Assembly (NCBI GenBank): GCA_036389955.1
Contig: DASVVJ010000112.1
Span: 1 to 64,000 of the forward strand
DNA: 64,000 nucleotides
Reading direction: 5' to 3'
Source of the DNA: DATHBR01 sp036389955
GTDB lineage: Bacteria > Myxococcota > Myxococcia > Myxococcales > Myxococcaceae
The notes under the pieces were generated by a model. That model did not search any database, was not told the DNA's origin, and saw nothing but the letters and a program-made list of their open reading frames with translations. The position numbers and the translations under genes are program-made. Below are positions 46,405-55,622 of the stretch, piece after piece (the first letter of the stretch is position 1; the number at the start of each line of letters is the position of its first letter).

Positions 46405-48281
46405 CCGCACGCTCAAGGCTCCAGCGAACTTCTCCCGACGCAGGTCCTTCCGGCACCCCGGCAGGGCCGGCTGGCTCAGGCTCTCCGTCCGGAGCGGCGG
46501 CGCGGCTCCACATCCTGGTGGATATCTCCCGGCGGCTGGCGGAGGCCCATCCGGACCTCGAGGTGGTGCTCGACACCGTGGCCAGCCAGATTACCGAGGT
46601 GCTGGGGGATGGCTGTGCCGCCTACCTGCGCTCGGCGGACGACACGCTGCTGGATCCGGTGACGATCCGGCATCGGGATCCCTCACGGCGAGCGCTCATC
46701 GAGCGGATCAACCTGGCGCGGCGGCTGCGCGTCGGCGAGGGAATGGTGGGCCAGGCCACCTCTTCGGGGGAGACGCTCTTCCTGCCCCAGGCGGATCTGG
46801 CGGGCCTGCGCGGCCTCGTCGTGCCGGAATACCTCACGTACCTCGAACGTGTAGGCGTGCACAGCCTGCTGGTCGTCCCGCTGTGCGGCAAGGAGCGCGT
46901 GCATGGCGCGCTCTGGCTGGCGCGCGATCCGGGCAGCGAGCCCTATACCCAGGAGGACCGGGATCTCATCGAAGCCATTGCCGACTGCGCGGCGTTGGCG
47001 CTGGATGGGGCCCAGCTTCATGCCACGCACCACGAGGATCTGCGGCGGCTGGCGCAGGCGGCCTCGCGCACGGAGCGGCTGCAGGAGGTCACCGCGGCAC
47101 TGTCGAGCGCGGCGACGCCCGAGGAGGTGGCGGCGGTGGTCGCCAACCTCGCGGTGGCCTCGATGGAGGGAGCCGCCGGCTCGTTGATGCTGCCTACCCC
47201 TTCCGGCACGGAGCTGGAGATTGTGGCCCACGTGGGCCACACCCACGCGCCGCACGTGCTCGATCGCTTCCGGAGACTGCCCGTCACGGCGGACAACCCG
47301 GCGACGCTCGCCTTCCGGGAACGCTCGTCGGTCTACTTCAGGAACCTCGCGAGCTTCACCGAGGCATACCCCGCGCTGCGCCAGTCGGCCTCGGAGGCTG
47401 GCTATAACGCGGCCGCGGCGCTGCCGTTGCTGGCACGGGGCCAGCCGCTGGGAGTGCTCTACGTGCGCTTCACGACGGCCCGCGCATTCGATACGGCCGA
47501 GCGCACGCTGATGTCCACCATGGTGGCTCAGTGCGCCCAGGCCCTCGAGCGCTCGCGGCTCTACACCCGCGCGCAGCAGGCGGTGGTCCAGCGCGACGAG
47601 TTTCTGTCCGTGGCCGCTCACGAGCTGCGCACGCCGCTCACGGCCATGAAGCTCCAGGTCCAGTCGCTCCAGCGCGAGCTGAGCGCCTTCTCCACGCAGG
47701 AGGAGCCAGTCCCCCGGCTCACCTCCAAGGTGACCGCAGTGGCGCGCAACGTGCAGCGGCTCGAGTCCCTGGTGAGTGACTTGCTGGACCTCTCGCGGCT
47801 CACGGCCGGAAAGCTCGCCTTCCGTCTGGAGGAGGTCGATCTGCTGGAACTCACGCGCGAGGTACAGGAGCGGATGGCCCATGACCTCTTCCGAGCCAGG
47901 TGCCCACTCACCCTGAATGCCTCGGGGGCCGTGTTCGGCACGTGGGATCGCTCACGGCTGGATCAGGTGATCACCAACCTGCTGCACAACGCGCTCAAGT
48001 ACGGGGCGGGACAGCCCATCGAGGTGACGGTCTCGACCGATGGCACCCAGGCCCTGCTGGCCGTGAGGGACCGGGGCATCGGCATCTCCCCCGACGACCA
48101 TGCCCGCATCTTCGAGCGTTTCGAGCGAGCGGTGACGGACCGGCACTACAGCGGGTTCGGCGTCGGGCTGTGGATCTGCAAGCAGATCGTCGACGCGCTG
48201 GGAGGCGACATCCGGGTGGTGAGCCGCCTGGGCGAGGGCTCCACCTTCGAAGTCTCGCTGCCCTGCCGCCGCGCCGCGTGA
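46401..48281 (+). CDS. GAF-GAF sensor histidine kinase
   Basis: 626 residues. Two GAF domains (about 45-205 and 230-385) lead to HisKA with SVAAHELRTPL (His407) and an ATPase domain with NLLHNALKYGAGQPIEV, DRGIGISPDDHARIF and GFGVGL. The G2 box reads GFGVGLW rather than GLGLGL. There is no membrane segment, so it is a cytosolic sensor. It overlaps the GH3 gene, hinting at a link to cell-wall fragments, though this is speculation. No receiver or partner regulator is adjacent. Confidence 0.92.
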   Translation: MTARSRLQRTSPDAGPSGTPAGPAGSGSPSGAAARLHILVDISRRLAEAHPDLEVVLDTVASQITEVLGDGCAAYLRSADDTLLDPVTIRHRDPSRRALIERINLARRLRVGEGMVGQATSSGETLFLPQADLAGLRGLVVPEYLTYLERVGVHSLLVVPLCGKERVHGALWLARDPGSEPYTQEDRDLIEAIADCAALALDGAQLHATHHEDLRRLAQAASRTERLQEVTAALSSAATPEEVAAVVANLAVASMEGAAGSLMLPTPSGTELEIVAHVGHTHAPHVLDRFRRLPVTADNPATLAFRERSSVYFRNLASFTEAYPALRQSASEAGYNAAAALPLLARGQPLGVLYVRFTTARAFDTAERTLMSTMVAQCAQALERSRLYTRAQQAVVQRDEFLSVAAHELRTPLTAMKLQVQSLQRELSAFSTQEEPVPRLTSKVTAVARNVQRLESLVSDLLDLSRLTAGKLAFRLEEVDLLELTREVQERMAHDLFRARCPLTLNASGAVFGTWDRSRLDQVITNLLHNALKYGAGQPIEVTVSTDGTQALLAVRDRGIGISPDDHARIFERFERAVTDRHYSGFGVGLWICKQIVDALGGDIRVVSRLGEGSTFEVSLPCRRAA

Positions 48282-48282
48282 C

Positions 48283-49467
48283 TCAGAGCACGCGGACGTA
48301 GAGCGCCTTGAGGTACTCGGTCTCGGACAAGCCTCCGAGCACCGGGTGATCCAGCCCCGCACCGCGCCGCTCGAGGATCTGCACCGGACGCTTGGCGTCC
48401 TCGGCCGCCGAGAGCACCATCTCCTCGAAGGCCTCGCGGGTGAGCTTGCCCGAGCAGGAGCACGTGACGAGCAGCCCCTCGGGCCGCAGGCACTTGAAGG
48501 CCCGCAGGTTCAGCTCGTGGTAGGCGCGCAGCGCCGTGGCCAGGCCCTCGCGGCGCTTGGCCAGCCCCGGCGGGTCCAGCACCACCGTGTCGAAGCGGCG
48601 GCCCGAGTCGGCGAAGCGCCGCAGCACGTCGAAGGCATTGCCCGGCTCCACCGTCACGTTGCCGCGCCCGTTGCGCGCGGCGTTCTGCTGGGCGCGCTCG
48701 GCGGCCTTCGGGTCCTGCTCCACCGCGAGCACCGAGGAGCACGAGCGGCCGAGCGCCAGCGCGAAGCCTCCGTGGTAGCTGAACAGGTCCAGCCCCTCGC
48801 CGCGGGCCAGCTCACCCGCGCGCAGGTGGTTGTCCACCTGATCCAGGAAGGCCCCCGTCTTCATGTCGCCCAGCAGGTCCACCTCGAAGAGGTTCTCCCC
48901 CTCGTGGTAGGTGAAGCGCGCCTCGCCGGTGCCGTGCAACATCACCACGTGGCGCTGCAGGCTCTCGAAGTCCCGGCCCGAGGCATCGTCCCGGCACACC
49001 ACGTGCGTGGCCCCGGTCAGCTCCGCCAGCACCCGCGCCACCCACTGCTTGCGCGCGTCCATGCCCTCGGAGAGCGTCTGCAGCGTGAGGCCCGCGCCGT
49101 AGCGGTCCACGAAGAGGCCCGGCAGCAGGTCCGCCTCGCCGTGCACCAGCCGCAGGCCGTCTCGGTGCTTCAGCGGCGCGCGGCGGGCCAGCGCGGCCTC
49201 CAGGCGGCGGCGGAAGAAGGCGTCATCCACCGGCTCCTCGGTGGCGGGCTTGCGCGTGAGCAGGCGCAACGCCAGCGGCGAGCGTTGGGCGTAGAAGGCC
49301 TGGCCAATGGGGTTGCCCTGCGGGTCCACCACCGCCACTACCGCGCCGGGCGTCTTGACGTTCGGGGGCTCGGCCAGCTCGGTGCGGTAGAGCCAGGGGT
49401 TGCCCCGGCGCAGGCTCTTGGCGCCCTTGAGGCTCACTCGCGCGGTGGGAAGGGCTTTGCCGCTCAT
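48283..49467 (-). CDS. RlmI-like class I SAM-dependent rRNA methyltransferase
   Basis: 394 residues from ATG of MSGKALPTARVSL. An N-terminal PUA-like domain (about 8-80, AKSLRRGNPWLYRTEL) is followed by an EEHD-like domain and a Rossmann methyltransferase (about 180-394) with LDLFSYHGGFALAL, LAVEQDPKAAERAQQNA, FDTVVLDPPGLAKRR and CSCSGKL. It fits the RlmI/YccW group that methylates 23S rRNA at C1962. It starts 4 bases after the upstream stop and is convergent with the GAF kinase. Confidence 0.88.
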   Translation of the reverse strand: MSGKALPTARVSLKGAKSLRRGNPWLYRTELAEPPNVKTPGAVVAVVDPQGNPIGQAFYAQRSPLALRLLTRKPATEEPVDDAFFRRRLEAALARRAPLKHRDGLRLVHGEADLLPGLFVDRYGAGLTLQTLSEGMDARKQWVARVLAELTGATHVVCRDDASGRDFESLQRHVVMLHGTGEARFTYHEGENLFEVDLLGDMKTGAFLDQVDNHLRAGELARGEGLDLFSYHGGFALALGRSCSSVLAVEQDPKAAERAQQNAARNGRGNVTVEPGNAFDVLRRFADSGRRFDTVVLDPPGLAKRREGLATALRAYHELNLRAFKCLRPEGLLVTCSCSGKLTREAFEEMVLSAAEDAKRPVQILERRGAGLDHPVLGGLSETEYLKALYVRVL

Positions 49468-49471
49468 GGGC

Positions 49472-50695
49472 TCACTCCAGGCCGCGGGCGGCCAGTTCCT
49501 CGTCGTCCTCGCCACGCAGGTGGCCTACTTCGTGGAGCAGCGTCACCTGAATCTGCTCCAGCAGCTCCGCCTGGCTGCGCACCGCGCGCGCCAGGTTGCG
49601 GCGGTAGAGCACCATCGAGCGGCACGGCGTCTCCGTGCCATCGCATGGCTCTTTCAGCGGCGGGCCCCGGAACAGGCCCAGAATCGTGGGCGACAACGGC
49701 GGCTCGCCGGACATCAGATCCGCGTCCGCGGGCAGCTCCTCGGTCATCACCGGCACGCCCTTCAGGTCCTTGCGCATGTCCTCGGGCAGCGCCTCCACCG
49801 CCCGGATCACCGCCGCGCGGAACTCGTCCTCGCTGAGCAGCGTCGGTGGGGGGAAGTCCTCGGGCATCAGCTGCCGGGCCTTGTCGAAGTGGGTCTGCGC
49901 TTCCTTCCACTTGCCCTCGCGCTCGAGCAGCAGCCCCAGGTGCTGGTGCGAGTGGGCCCCGTGCTCCGGGTCGTTCAGCAGCAGCGTGAAGGCCGCCTTC
50001 GCCTCGGCGAAGCGGCACAGCTCGAAGAGGGCCAGCGCCCGCTCGTAGGTGGCCGCCAGGTTGTTCGGCTCCCGGGCGAGCACCACGGCGGCACGGGCCA
50101 GGGCGTCCTCCGCCATGCCCAGGTCGTTGAAGGCCATGGAGGAGACGAGCGCGAACTCGGCCGCCAGGTGCGGCGTTCCGGGCTGCGACAGCCCCCGCTC
50201 GGCGTACAGCAGCCCCAGCTCGTCCCGCTCGCGCGTGGAGGGCAACTGCACGGCGTACAGGTTCGCCGCGCCGATGAGCGCCTCCGGAGAGCCCGGATCC
50301 ACCGCGAGCGCGCGGGCGAAGGCCATCTGCGCCTCGGGCACCCGGTTCAGCGCCGCGAGCGCCTCGCCTCGCTCGGCGTGGGCCTCGGCCAGGTCCGGAT
50401 CGAGCGCCGCGGCCTGGGCCGCGCAGGACAGCGCCTCCTCGAAGCGCCCCTCTTTGGAGTAGCGGCGCGCCGCCTCCAGGGGGGTGGTGCCCTCGGGACG
50501 GCACACGGGCAGCGCGGTGATGGCCGGCGTCGCGGCATCCGGTTTGGCCGCTTCGGCGGCCGGCGACGGGGGGGCCGTGTGCGCTACGGGGGTGGCAGGT
50601 GCCGCCGGGGCAGGCGCCGCCGGCGCGGGCTCCGAAGAGCTGCGCTGACAGGCACCGAGCAGGAGGCAGAGAGCGAGCAGGCCGCGCCGCAACAT
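49472..50695 (-). CDS. TPR lipoprotein with zincin-like metallopeptidase domain
   Basis: 407 residues from ATG of MLRRGLLALCLLLGACQ; lipobox LGAC. A Pro/Ala spacer (about 20-55) leads to five or six TPR units (about 70-290). The C-terminal domain (PF06262-like) holds TILGLFRGPPL, MVLYRRNLARAV and the zinc motif HEVGH (388-392) just before the end, followed by LRGEDDEELAARGLE. A fusion of TPRs to this domain on a lipoprotein is notable, as most members are short and cytosolic. The next gene starts 4 bases on. Confidence 0.8.
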   Translation of the reverse strand: MLRRGLLALCLLLGACQRSSSEPAPAAPAPAAPATPVAHTAPPSPAAEAAKPDAATPAITALPVCRPEGTTPLEAARRYSKEGRFEEALSCAAQAAALDPDLAEAHAERGEALAALNRVPEAQMAFARALAVDPGSPEALIGAANLYAVQLPSTRERDELGLLYAERGLSQPGTPHLAAEFALVSSMAFNDLGMAEDALARAAVVLAREPNNLAATYERALALFELCRFAEAKAAFTLLLNDPEHGAHSHQHLGLLLEREGKWKEAQTHFDKARQLMPEDFPPPTLLSEDEFRAAVIRAVEALPEDMRKDLKGVPVMTEELPADADLMSGEPPLSPTILGLFRGPPLKEPCDGTETPCRSMVLYRRNLARAVRSQAELLEQIQVTLLHEVGHLRGEDDEELAARGLE

Positions 50696-50781
50696 GGGCG
50701 CGCAGGCTACGGCATCCCCTGGGTGGCGGGAAGAATCGTCGCGCCTGTCTGCCTGGTGGCTCGGCGAGGTGTTGAGCACGG

Positions 50782-50820
50782 CACCCTCACCCCCTGCCCT
50801 CTCCCGGTGGGAGAGGGGGC
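50782..50820. repeat. REP-like palindrome, copy 3
   Basis: CACCCTCACCCC precedes CCCTCTCCC-GGT-GGGAGAGGG (50797-50817). Same orientation as copy 2; it abuts the stop of the DHH gene and lies between two minus-strand genes. Confidence 0.7.
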
Positions 50821-51780
50821 TTAGCTCGAGAGCTCCGCGAGGATTTCCTGGTAGGCCGCTCGCGCCTTCTCCAGCTCTCCCGGCTTGAAGCTCACCGCCG
50901 CCACCACCGGGTGCCCGCCCCCGCCGTAGCGCCCAGCGATGCTTGCCAGGTCGTGCTTGCGCAGCTCCGGCCTCCACGGGTTCGAGCCCAGCGACACCTT
51001 CGCCCGGCTCGGCCCCTGCCCCACCCACAGCGTGTAGCGCGCCTCCGGGTAGAGCGCGTAGGCGATGAACTTGTTCAGGCTGTCCACGCCCTCGTCCGCC
51101 AGGTCGAAGAACACCACGCCGTTCTCGTACCGGGCCTTGGCTCGCACCTGCTCGATGTTGCGCTGGTGGCGCTCCAGCAGCGGCGCCAGCGGCTGCGCAA
51201 TCAACGGCGAGGCCGCGATGGCCGCCAGGGACTCGCCCTGCTCCATCCGCTGAATCACCTGGGGAATCAGCTCCGGCGACTTGTTCGCCTCCAGCACCGT
51301 CATGATGCGCAGCGCCGGCTCCTCCAGCGCCACCGCCATCTGCGGGCTGGGGAACTGCGCCCCGTCGATGATCTCCGCCCAGTGGATGAGGTCCGCCATG
51401 GGCGATGAGTCCCAGCCAAAGCGCTCGCGCGCCACGTCCGCCAGGTACTTCGTGCAGCTCTTGCGGTGCGCATCGTGGAACTTGCGCCCGCTGGTGTCCG
51501 CCCGGAAGTGCGCCTCGTCCCCCGGCTGCTGGAACGCCGAGACGTGGTGGTCAAACCACCACGTCAGCCGCGCGTCCTGGCTGTAGCGGAAGTCGACGAT
51601 CACGTTCTCGTCTCCGGTGAACACCGCCGCGTCAATGCCCTCGGCGCCCGGCTTGTGCGCCAGTCCCCGGTACGTGAAGGCCGCGTCCGCGCGGACACGC
51701 TCCCGGTAGAAGCGGGTGAACACCGCCGCGCTGGCCGCCCCGTCAAAGCAGCTGTCGTGAAAGAGAACCTGAACCTTCAT
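50821..51780 (-). CDS. DHH-family phosphoesterase
   Basis: 319 residues. Motif I is FHDSCFDG (Asp9, Asp13 region), motif II VDFRYS (Asp63), and motif III FDHH (77-79). The DHHA1 domain ends with RYGGGGHPVVAAVSF. This is the arrangement of NrnA-like oligoribonucleases and cyclic-dinucleotide phosphodiesterases; the substrate is not readable from sequence. The ATG of MKVQVLFHDS is the natural start. Confidence 0.85.
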   Translation of the reverse strand: MKVQVLFHDSCFDGAASAAVFTRFYRERVRADAAFTYRGLAHKPGAEGIDAAVFTGDENVIVDFRYSQDARLTWWFDHHVSAFQQPGDEAHFRADTSGRKFHDAHRKSCTKYLADVARERFGWDSSPMADLIHWAEIIDGAQFPSPQMAVALEEPALRIMTVLEANKSPELIPQVIQRMEQGESLAAIAASPLIAQPLAPLLERHQRNIEQVRAKARYENGVVFFDLADEGVDSLNKFIAYALYPEARYTLWVGQGPSRAKVSLGSNPWRPELRKHDLASIAGRYGGGGHPVVAAVSFKPGELEKARAAYQEILAELSS

Positions 51781-51791
51781 GAGTCCCGCCT

Positions 51792-52859
51792 TTACTGCAC
51801 CGAGAGCCCCGCGCCCACCGCCGCGAACGAGGCCTCCGCGCTCTCCGCCTGGGGCGGCACCGCCACCAGCCCCAGGCCCACCAGCCGCCCGTCTCCGAGC
51901 AGCCCACAGCTGAACGTCCCGCTCGCCCCCCCCGCCGTCCGCAGTTCGTACACCAGCGCCTTGCTCCCCAAGGCCTTGGGCGCGGGACTCGCCGAGGGCC
52001 GGCCCGGGGCCTCCCCTCCAAACGCCTTCAGCATCTCCTGGCAGCTCACCGCCACTGTCCCCGTGGCGCCGCGCTCCACCCACAGCCCGCCGTAGCGGCC
52101 CCGCGATGTGTCGCCAAACGCCACCCCGCCGCCCGTGAGCGACGCGGGAGGCAGGCTGAAGTGGGGCGCCAGCTGCTCACGCGTCAGCCGGGTCCAGCCC
52201 CCCGGCAAGTCGAGCTGATAACCCAGGTCCTTGCCCACCAGCAGCTGCCGCGAGCCGCTGCCCACCCCTTCCAGCCCTCCCACCGGCCGCACGAGGAAGA
52301 GCGCTCCCAGCAGCGCCATCGCGATGCCCAACCCCATGCAGGCATAGCGGCGCATCGGGCTGGGCTCACCCAGCACCGCCACCAGGGCCACCACCGCGTG
52401 TCCCAGGTAGGCCCAGTGCACGGCCGCTCCCAGGGCGTCGCGCGCCAGGAAGCCCGTCACCACCAGCTGCAACACCATGCCGATCTGCGCCAACTGCTTG
52501 GACGGCCCCAGGTTGATCAGCAGCACCAACGCCAATCCCAGGTCCAGCGCCACCAGTCCGTACGTCCAGATCGGATCCCCCAGGCTCCCCAGCACCTCAC
52601 CCGCGCGCAGGAACCACGCCACCGCGCCCACGAAAAACACCGCCGCGATGGGGCCTGGATGCGCGGACACCTCGCCGGTGAGGTTGCCTCCGAAAACCGT
52701 CGCCTCGCCGTCGTCGTGGTCTCGCTGCTTGTCCACCCGCTGCCGCTGGCCCCGCTTGTACATCTGCAGGAAGTCGAACGGCTCGCGGCACTTGGGACAG
52801 CTCTCCGCTCCGCGCGGAATGGGGCTGTGGCCACAGTTGGGACAGAGCGTCTCGGGCAT
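51792..52859 (-). CDS. Zinc-ribbon membrane protein of unknown function
   Basis: 355 residues from ATG of MPETLCPNCGHSPIPRG. A zinc ribbon (CPNC...CPKC, residues 6-24) is followed by a polar linker, five hydrophobic segments (about 70-200) and an extracytoplasmic domain (about 215-355) with LGYQLDLPGGWTRLTREQL, a PsbP-like/LpqN-like start. No named family is certain. It is 11 bases upstream of the DHH gene in the same direction. Confidence 0.75.
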   Translation of the reverse strand: MPETLCPNCGHSPIPRGAESCPKCREPFDFLQMYKRGQRQRVDKQRDHDDGEATVFGGNLTGEVSAHPGPIAAVFFVGAVAWFLRAGEVLGSLGDPIWTYGLVALDLGLALVLLINLGPSKQLAQIGMVLQLVVTGFLARDALGAAVHWAYLGHAVVALVAVLGEPSPMRRYACMGLGIAMALLGALFLVRPVGGLEGVGSGSRQLLVGKDLGYQLDLPGGWTRLTREQLAPHFSLPPASLTGGGVAFGDTSRGRYGGLWVERGATGTVAVSCQEMLKAFGGEAPGRPSASPAPKALGSKALVYELRTAGGASGTFSCGLLGDGRLVGLGLVAVPPQAESAEASFAAVGAGLSVQ

Positions 52860-52932
52860 CGCGCCCCGCGTATACCGCACCGCGCTCATCCCCTCAGAGC
52901 GCCCTTTTGTCCTACCTCATACCACTCCATGC

Positions 52933-52967
52933 TTCGTTACAACGAAACGTGGCATGGCAGACATGCC
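52933..52967. promoter_or_regulatory. Two adjacent dyads in a 300-base intergenic region
   Basis: TTCGTT-AC-AACGAA (52933-52946) is a perfect dyad, and GGCAT...ATGCC (52951-52967) follows 4 bases later. They lie in the 52860-53159 gap between divergent genes; the rest of the gap is less GC-rich than the surroundings and holds no convincing gene. Confidence 0.4.
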
Positions 52968-53159
52968 CTGTACGAAGTGTGGCACCAGTGACGCGATTTG
53001 CCCGCGTGCGCGGAAATCTTTTCTTCCGGTATCGATCCGTTCAACGTGTAAGTGCGCGAATCCTGGTGGGAGCCACTTTGCCATGCGCTTGGCCCGCTGC
53101 TTGCTTATAGAAAGCCTGTACCCGGTGGACAACCCATGACGTTGGGTGGGAGGAAAGCC

Positions 53160-53408
53160 ATGGCCAAGACGACGACAGCGCGAAAGAGCGGTTCAGTCCG
53201 GCGCCAGGGGCGGCGGGTGATGCCGGCACTGCGGCGGGTGGCCCGACGTGGCAAGTCCTCCGCGGCCAAGCCGGGTCCGCTCACGCTGGGAGAGCTCATC
53301 GCGGCCGCCTTCGACACGGCCGGGGGCGAGGTGGTCGAGGTGCTTCGGGTCGTCACCTCGCCGCAGCTCTCCAAGGCGCTGGGCCGCCGCATCGTCCTGG
53401 TGGACTGA
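53160..53408 (+). CDS. Small basic hypothetical protein
   Basis: 82 residues from ATG with GGGAGGAAAG upstream. The first 35 residues are very basic (RKSGSVRRQGRRVMPALRR), suggesting nucleic acid contact; residues 40-82 form a compact domain (LTLGELIAAAFDTAGGEVVEV then KALGRRIVLVD). No named family is recognised. Convergent with the small lipoprotein, 4 bases apart. Confidence 0.7.
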   Translation: MAKTTTARKSGSVRRQGRRVMPALRRVARRGKSSAAKPGPLTLGELIAAAFDTAGGEVVEVLRVVTSPQLSKALGRRIVLVD

Positions 53409-53412
53409 AGCC

Positions 53413-53676
53413 TTAGAGGTCCGTGGAGCCCGCGTAGAAGTGCGTCGGGGTGGCCTCACCCGCGAGCGCCTTGGCGAAGTCCTCGGCATGGCCCGGGCTC
53501 ACCAGGAACGTGCCCGCGGGAGTCTCCAGACGCACGGGCGAAGCCGGCGCTTCCACGCTGCCCGCAGGCCCGCCACCGCCTTCCGAGGCGGCTTCCGCGG
53601 CGCTCATCCCCTGAGTGGACTGGGTGGTGGCGCAGCCAACGAAGACGAGCAAGCAGAGCGCGGCGTGGAGCTTCAT
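53413..53676 (-). CDS. Small lipoprotein
   Basis: 87 residues with signal MKLHAALCLLVFVGCATTQ (lipobox VFVGC, Cys15). The mature part is Gly/Ala-rich, then a short ordered end (VRLETPAGTFLVSPGHAEDFAKAL). No family is recognised. Confidence 0.7.
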   Translation of the reverse strand: MKLHAALCLLVFVGCATTQSTQGMSAAEAASEGGGGPAGSVEAPASPVRLETPAGTFLVSPGHAEDFAKALAGEATPTHFYAGSTDL

Positions 53677-53793
53677 CCGTGTTCTCCCGAGGTGAGGGCC
53701 TGAAGTCGAGCGGGGCCTTCCCTACGTCGAAGTTCAGCGGATGACAAGCCCCCCTGCCTTCCCTCCAGCAGGCACTATGGTGAGGGCACGCGC

Positions 53794-54591
53794 ATGATCG
53801 ACACCCACTGCCACCTCGACGCCTCGCGGTTCGATCCGGATCGCTCCGAAGTGCTCGTCCGGGCCTGGGCCGCGGGCCTGCACGGCATCGTGATTCCCGC
53901 GGTGGGCCCGGACACCTGGGAGCCGTTGCTGGAGCTGCCCCGGAAGGAGGCTCGGGTACAGGTGGGGCTGGGCATCCACCCGCAGCTGCTGCCGGAGCTG
54001 CCACCCGAGCAGGACGCGGAGCACCTGGAGCGGCTGGACGCGCTGCTCTCGCAGGGAGGCGCGGTGGCCGTGGGCGAGTGCGGGCTCGATGGCCCGTCCG
54101 TTCCCGGCGCGCCGCTGGAGCGCCAGGTGAAGGTGCTGCGGGGCCACATGGCGCTGGCGCGCAAACATGGGCTGCCCGTGCTCATGCACTGCCACCGCCT
54201 GCACCCGGCGATGATCGAGTTCCTCAAGGAGGAGCCCTTTCCCGAGGCCGGCGTCCTCATGCACAGCTATAGCGGAGGCGCGGAGCTGGCACGCTTCTAC
54301 ATCCAGAGAGGGTGCCACTTCTCCTTCGCGGGGCCCGTCACCTGGGCCGAGGCGCGCAAGCCGCTGGATGCGCTGCGCGCCATTCCGCCGGACCGGCTGA
54401 TGGCGGAGACGGACTCGCCGGACCAGGCACCCACGCCACACCGGGGAAAACGCTCCGAGCCGGGGTACCTGCCCCGCATCATCGAGGGCATGGCCCAGGT
54501 GCTGGGAGAGCCCGTCGAGGCGCTTGCCCAGCGGACGACCGCCAATGCCCGGCGCCTGTTCCGGGAAGCCTTTCCCCCTGCTTCGCTGTAA
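53794..54591 (+). CDS. TatD family metal-dependent hydrolase
   Basis: 265 residues. It starts MIDTHCHLD (metal His5, His7), has VAVGECGLDG (Glu), HCHRLHP and LMHSYSGG (His) and MAETDSPDQAP (Asp), the complete TatD metal set. Family members are 3'-5' DNA exonucleases or related deoxyribonucleases. It lies 28 bases upstream of tcdA in the same direction. Confidence 0.92.
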   Translation: MIDTHCHLDASRFDPDRSEVLVRAWAAGLHGIVIPAVGPDTWEPLLELPRKEARVQVGLGIHPQLLPELPPEQDAEHLERLDALLSQGGAVAVGECGLDGPSVPGAPLERQVKVLRGHMALARKHGLPVLMHCHRLHPAMIEFLKEEPFPEAGVLMHSYSGGAELARFYIQRGCHFSFAGPVTWAEARKPLDALRAIPPDRLMAETDSPDQAPTPHRGKRSEPGYLPRIIEGMAQVLGEPVEALAQRTTANARRLFREAFPPASL

Positions 54592-54619
54592 GGGACCGGT
54601 CGCGTTATAGAGGGATTCC

Positions 54620-55510
54620 ATGAGCACGCAGCCCACCACCCCCGACACCGTTTCCGTTCAGGCCACTCCGGCCCCCGTGGCTCCCGCGGCCAACGCTCCC
54701 TCGCTCGCCAAGCCCTTCAAGCTTTCACGGCGCTTCGATCGGACGGGACGCCTGTTGGGGGACTCGGCCATGGAGCGGCTGGCTGGAGCGCGCGTGGTGG
54801 TGTTCGGCCTGGGCGGCGTGGGCAGCTACGCGGCCGAGGGGCTGGTGCGCAGCGGCATTGGCCACCTGACGCTGGTGGACCATGACGACGTGTGCGTCAC
54901 CAACACCAACCGCCAGTTGCACGCCACGGTGCGCGGCGTGGGCAAGCCCAAGGCGGAGCTGATGGGGCAGCGCTGCCGGGAGATCAACCCGGACGCGAAG
55001 GTGGAGGCGGTGCGCGAGTTCTACCGCGCCGAGGTGGCCGAGCAGATGCTGCAGGCGGGCCAGTACGACTTCGTGGTGGACGCCATCGACAACGTGAAGG
55101 CCAAGCTGCACCTGCTGCACCGCTGCGTGACGCTGGGGGTGCCGGTAGTGAGCTCCATGGGCGCCGCGGGCCGGCTGGACCCGACGGCCATCCGTGTGGA
55201 AGACCTGTCCGAGACGCACATGGATCCGTTCGCCAAGGACATCCGCAAGCTGCTCAAGCGCAAGTACGGGGTGGAGACGGACCGGCACACGGGCATCACC
55301 GCCGTCTACTCCATCGAGCAGCGGCGCCTGCCGGTGTCCCTGCGCTACGACGACGCCACGGACGGCTTCCTGTGCGTCTGCCCGCAGGACAACGAGTTCC
55401 ACACCTGCGATCACCGCACGCAGATCGACGGCAGCGCGGTGTTCGTCACCTCCGCCTTCGGCATGAACGCAGCGGGTGTGGTGGTGCGCCGGCTGGCCTC
55501 CGCTCGCTGA
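54620..55510 (+). CDS. tcdA: tRNA threonylcarbamoyladenosine dehydratase (TcdA/CsdL)
   Basis: 296 residues. After a 35-residue Pro/Ala leader, the E1-like fold starts RFDRTGRLLG and has VFGLGGVGSYAAEGLVRSG (ATP binding), NRQLHAT and VDAIDNVKAK. Cysteines occur near 250-262 (CVCPQDNEFHTCDH). TcdA uses ATP to cyclise t6A37 in tRNA. The long leader is not usual for TcdA; a start downstream is possible. Confidence 0.92.
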   Translation: MSTQPTTPDTVSVQATPAPVAPAANAPSLAKPFKLSRRFDRTGRLLGDSAMERLAGARVVVFGLGGVGSYAAEGLVRSGIGHLTLVDHDDVCVTNTNRQLHATVRGVGKPKAELMGQRCREINPDAKVEAVREFYRAEVAEQMLQAGQYDFVVDAIDNVKAKLHLLHRCVTLGVPVVSSMGAAGRLDPTAIRVEDLSETHMDPFAKDIRKLLKRKYGVETDRHTGITAVYSIEQRRLPVSLRYDDATDGFLCVCPQDNEFHTCDHRTQIDGSAVFVTSAFGMNAAGVVVRRLASAR

Positions 55511-55622
55511 GACAGCAGGCGCTCGAGCCTCCCCTGCCCTCTCCTGGCCTACCCAGGGGGACTTCTCCTGAACATCTTTTCAGGCAGGAGTTGAACCCCC
55601 CTTCCAGAAGAGGCGACGAACC

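Noticed and set aside
52954..53139. A 61-codon frame starting MADMPCTKCGTSD
   Set aside because: It has a Cys-x-x-Cys pair but no ribosome site, lower GC than neighbouring genes and a chance-like tail. Its start lies inside one of the dyads.
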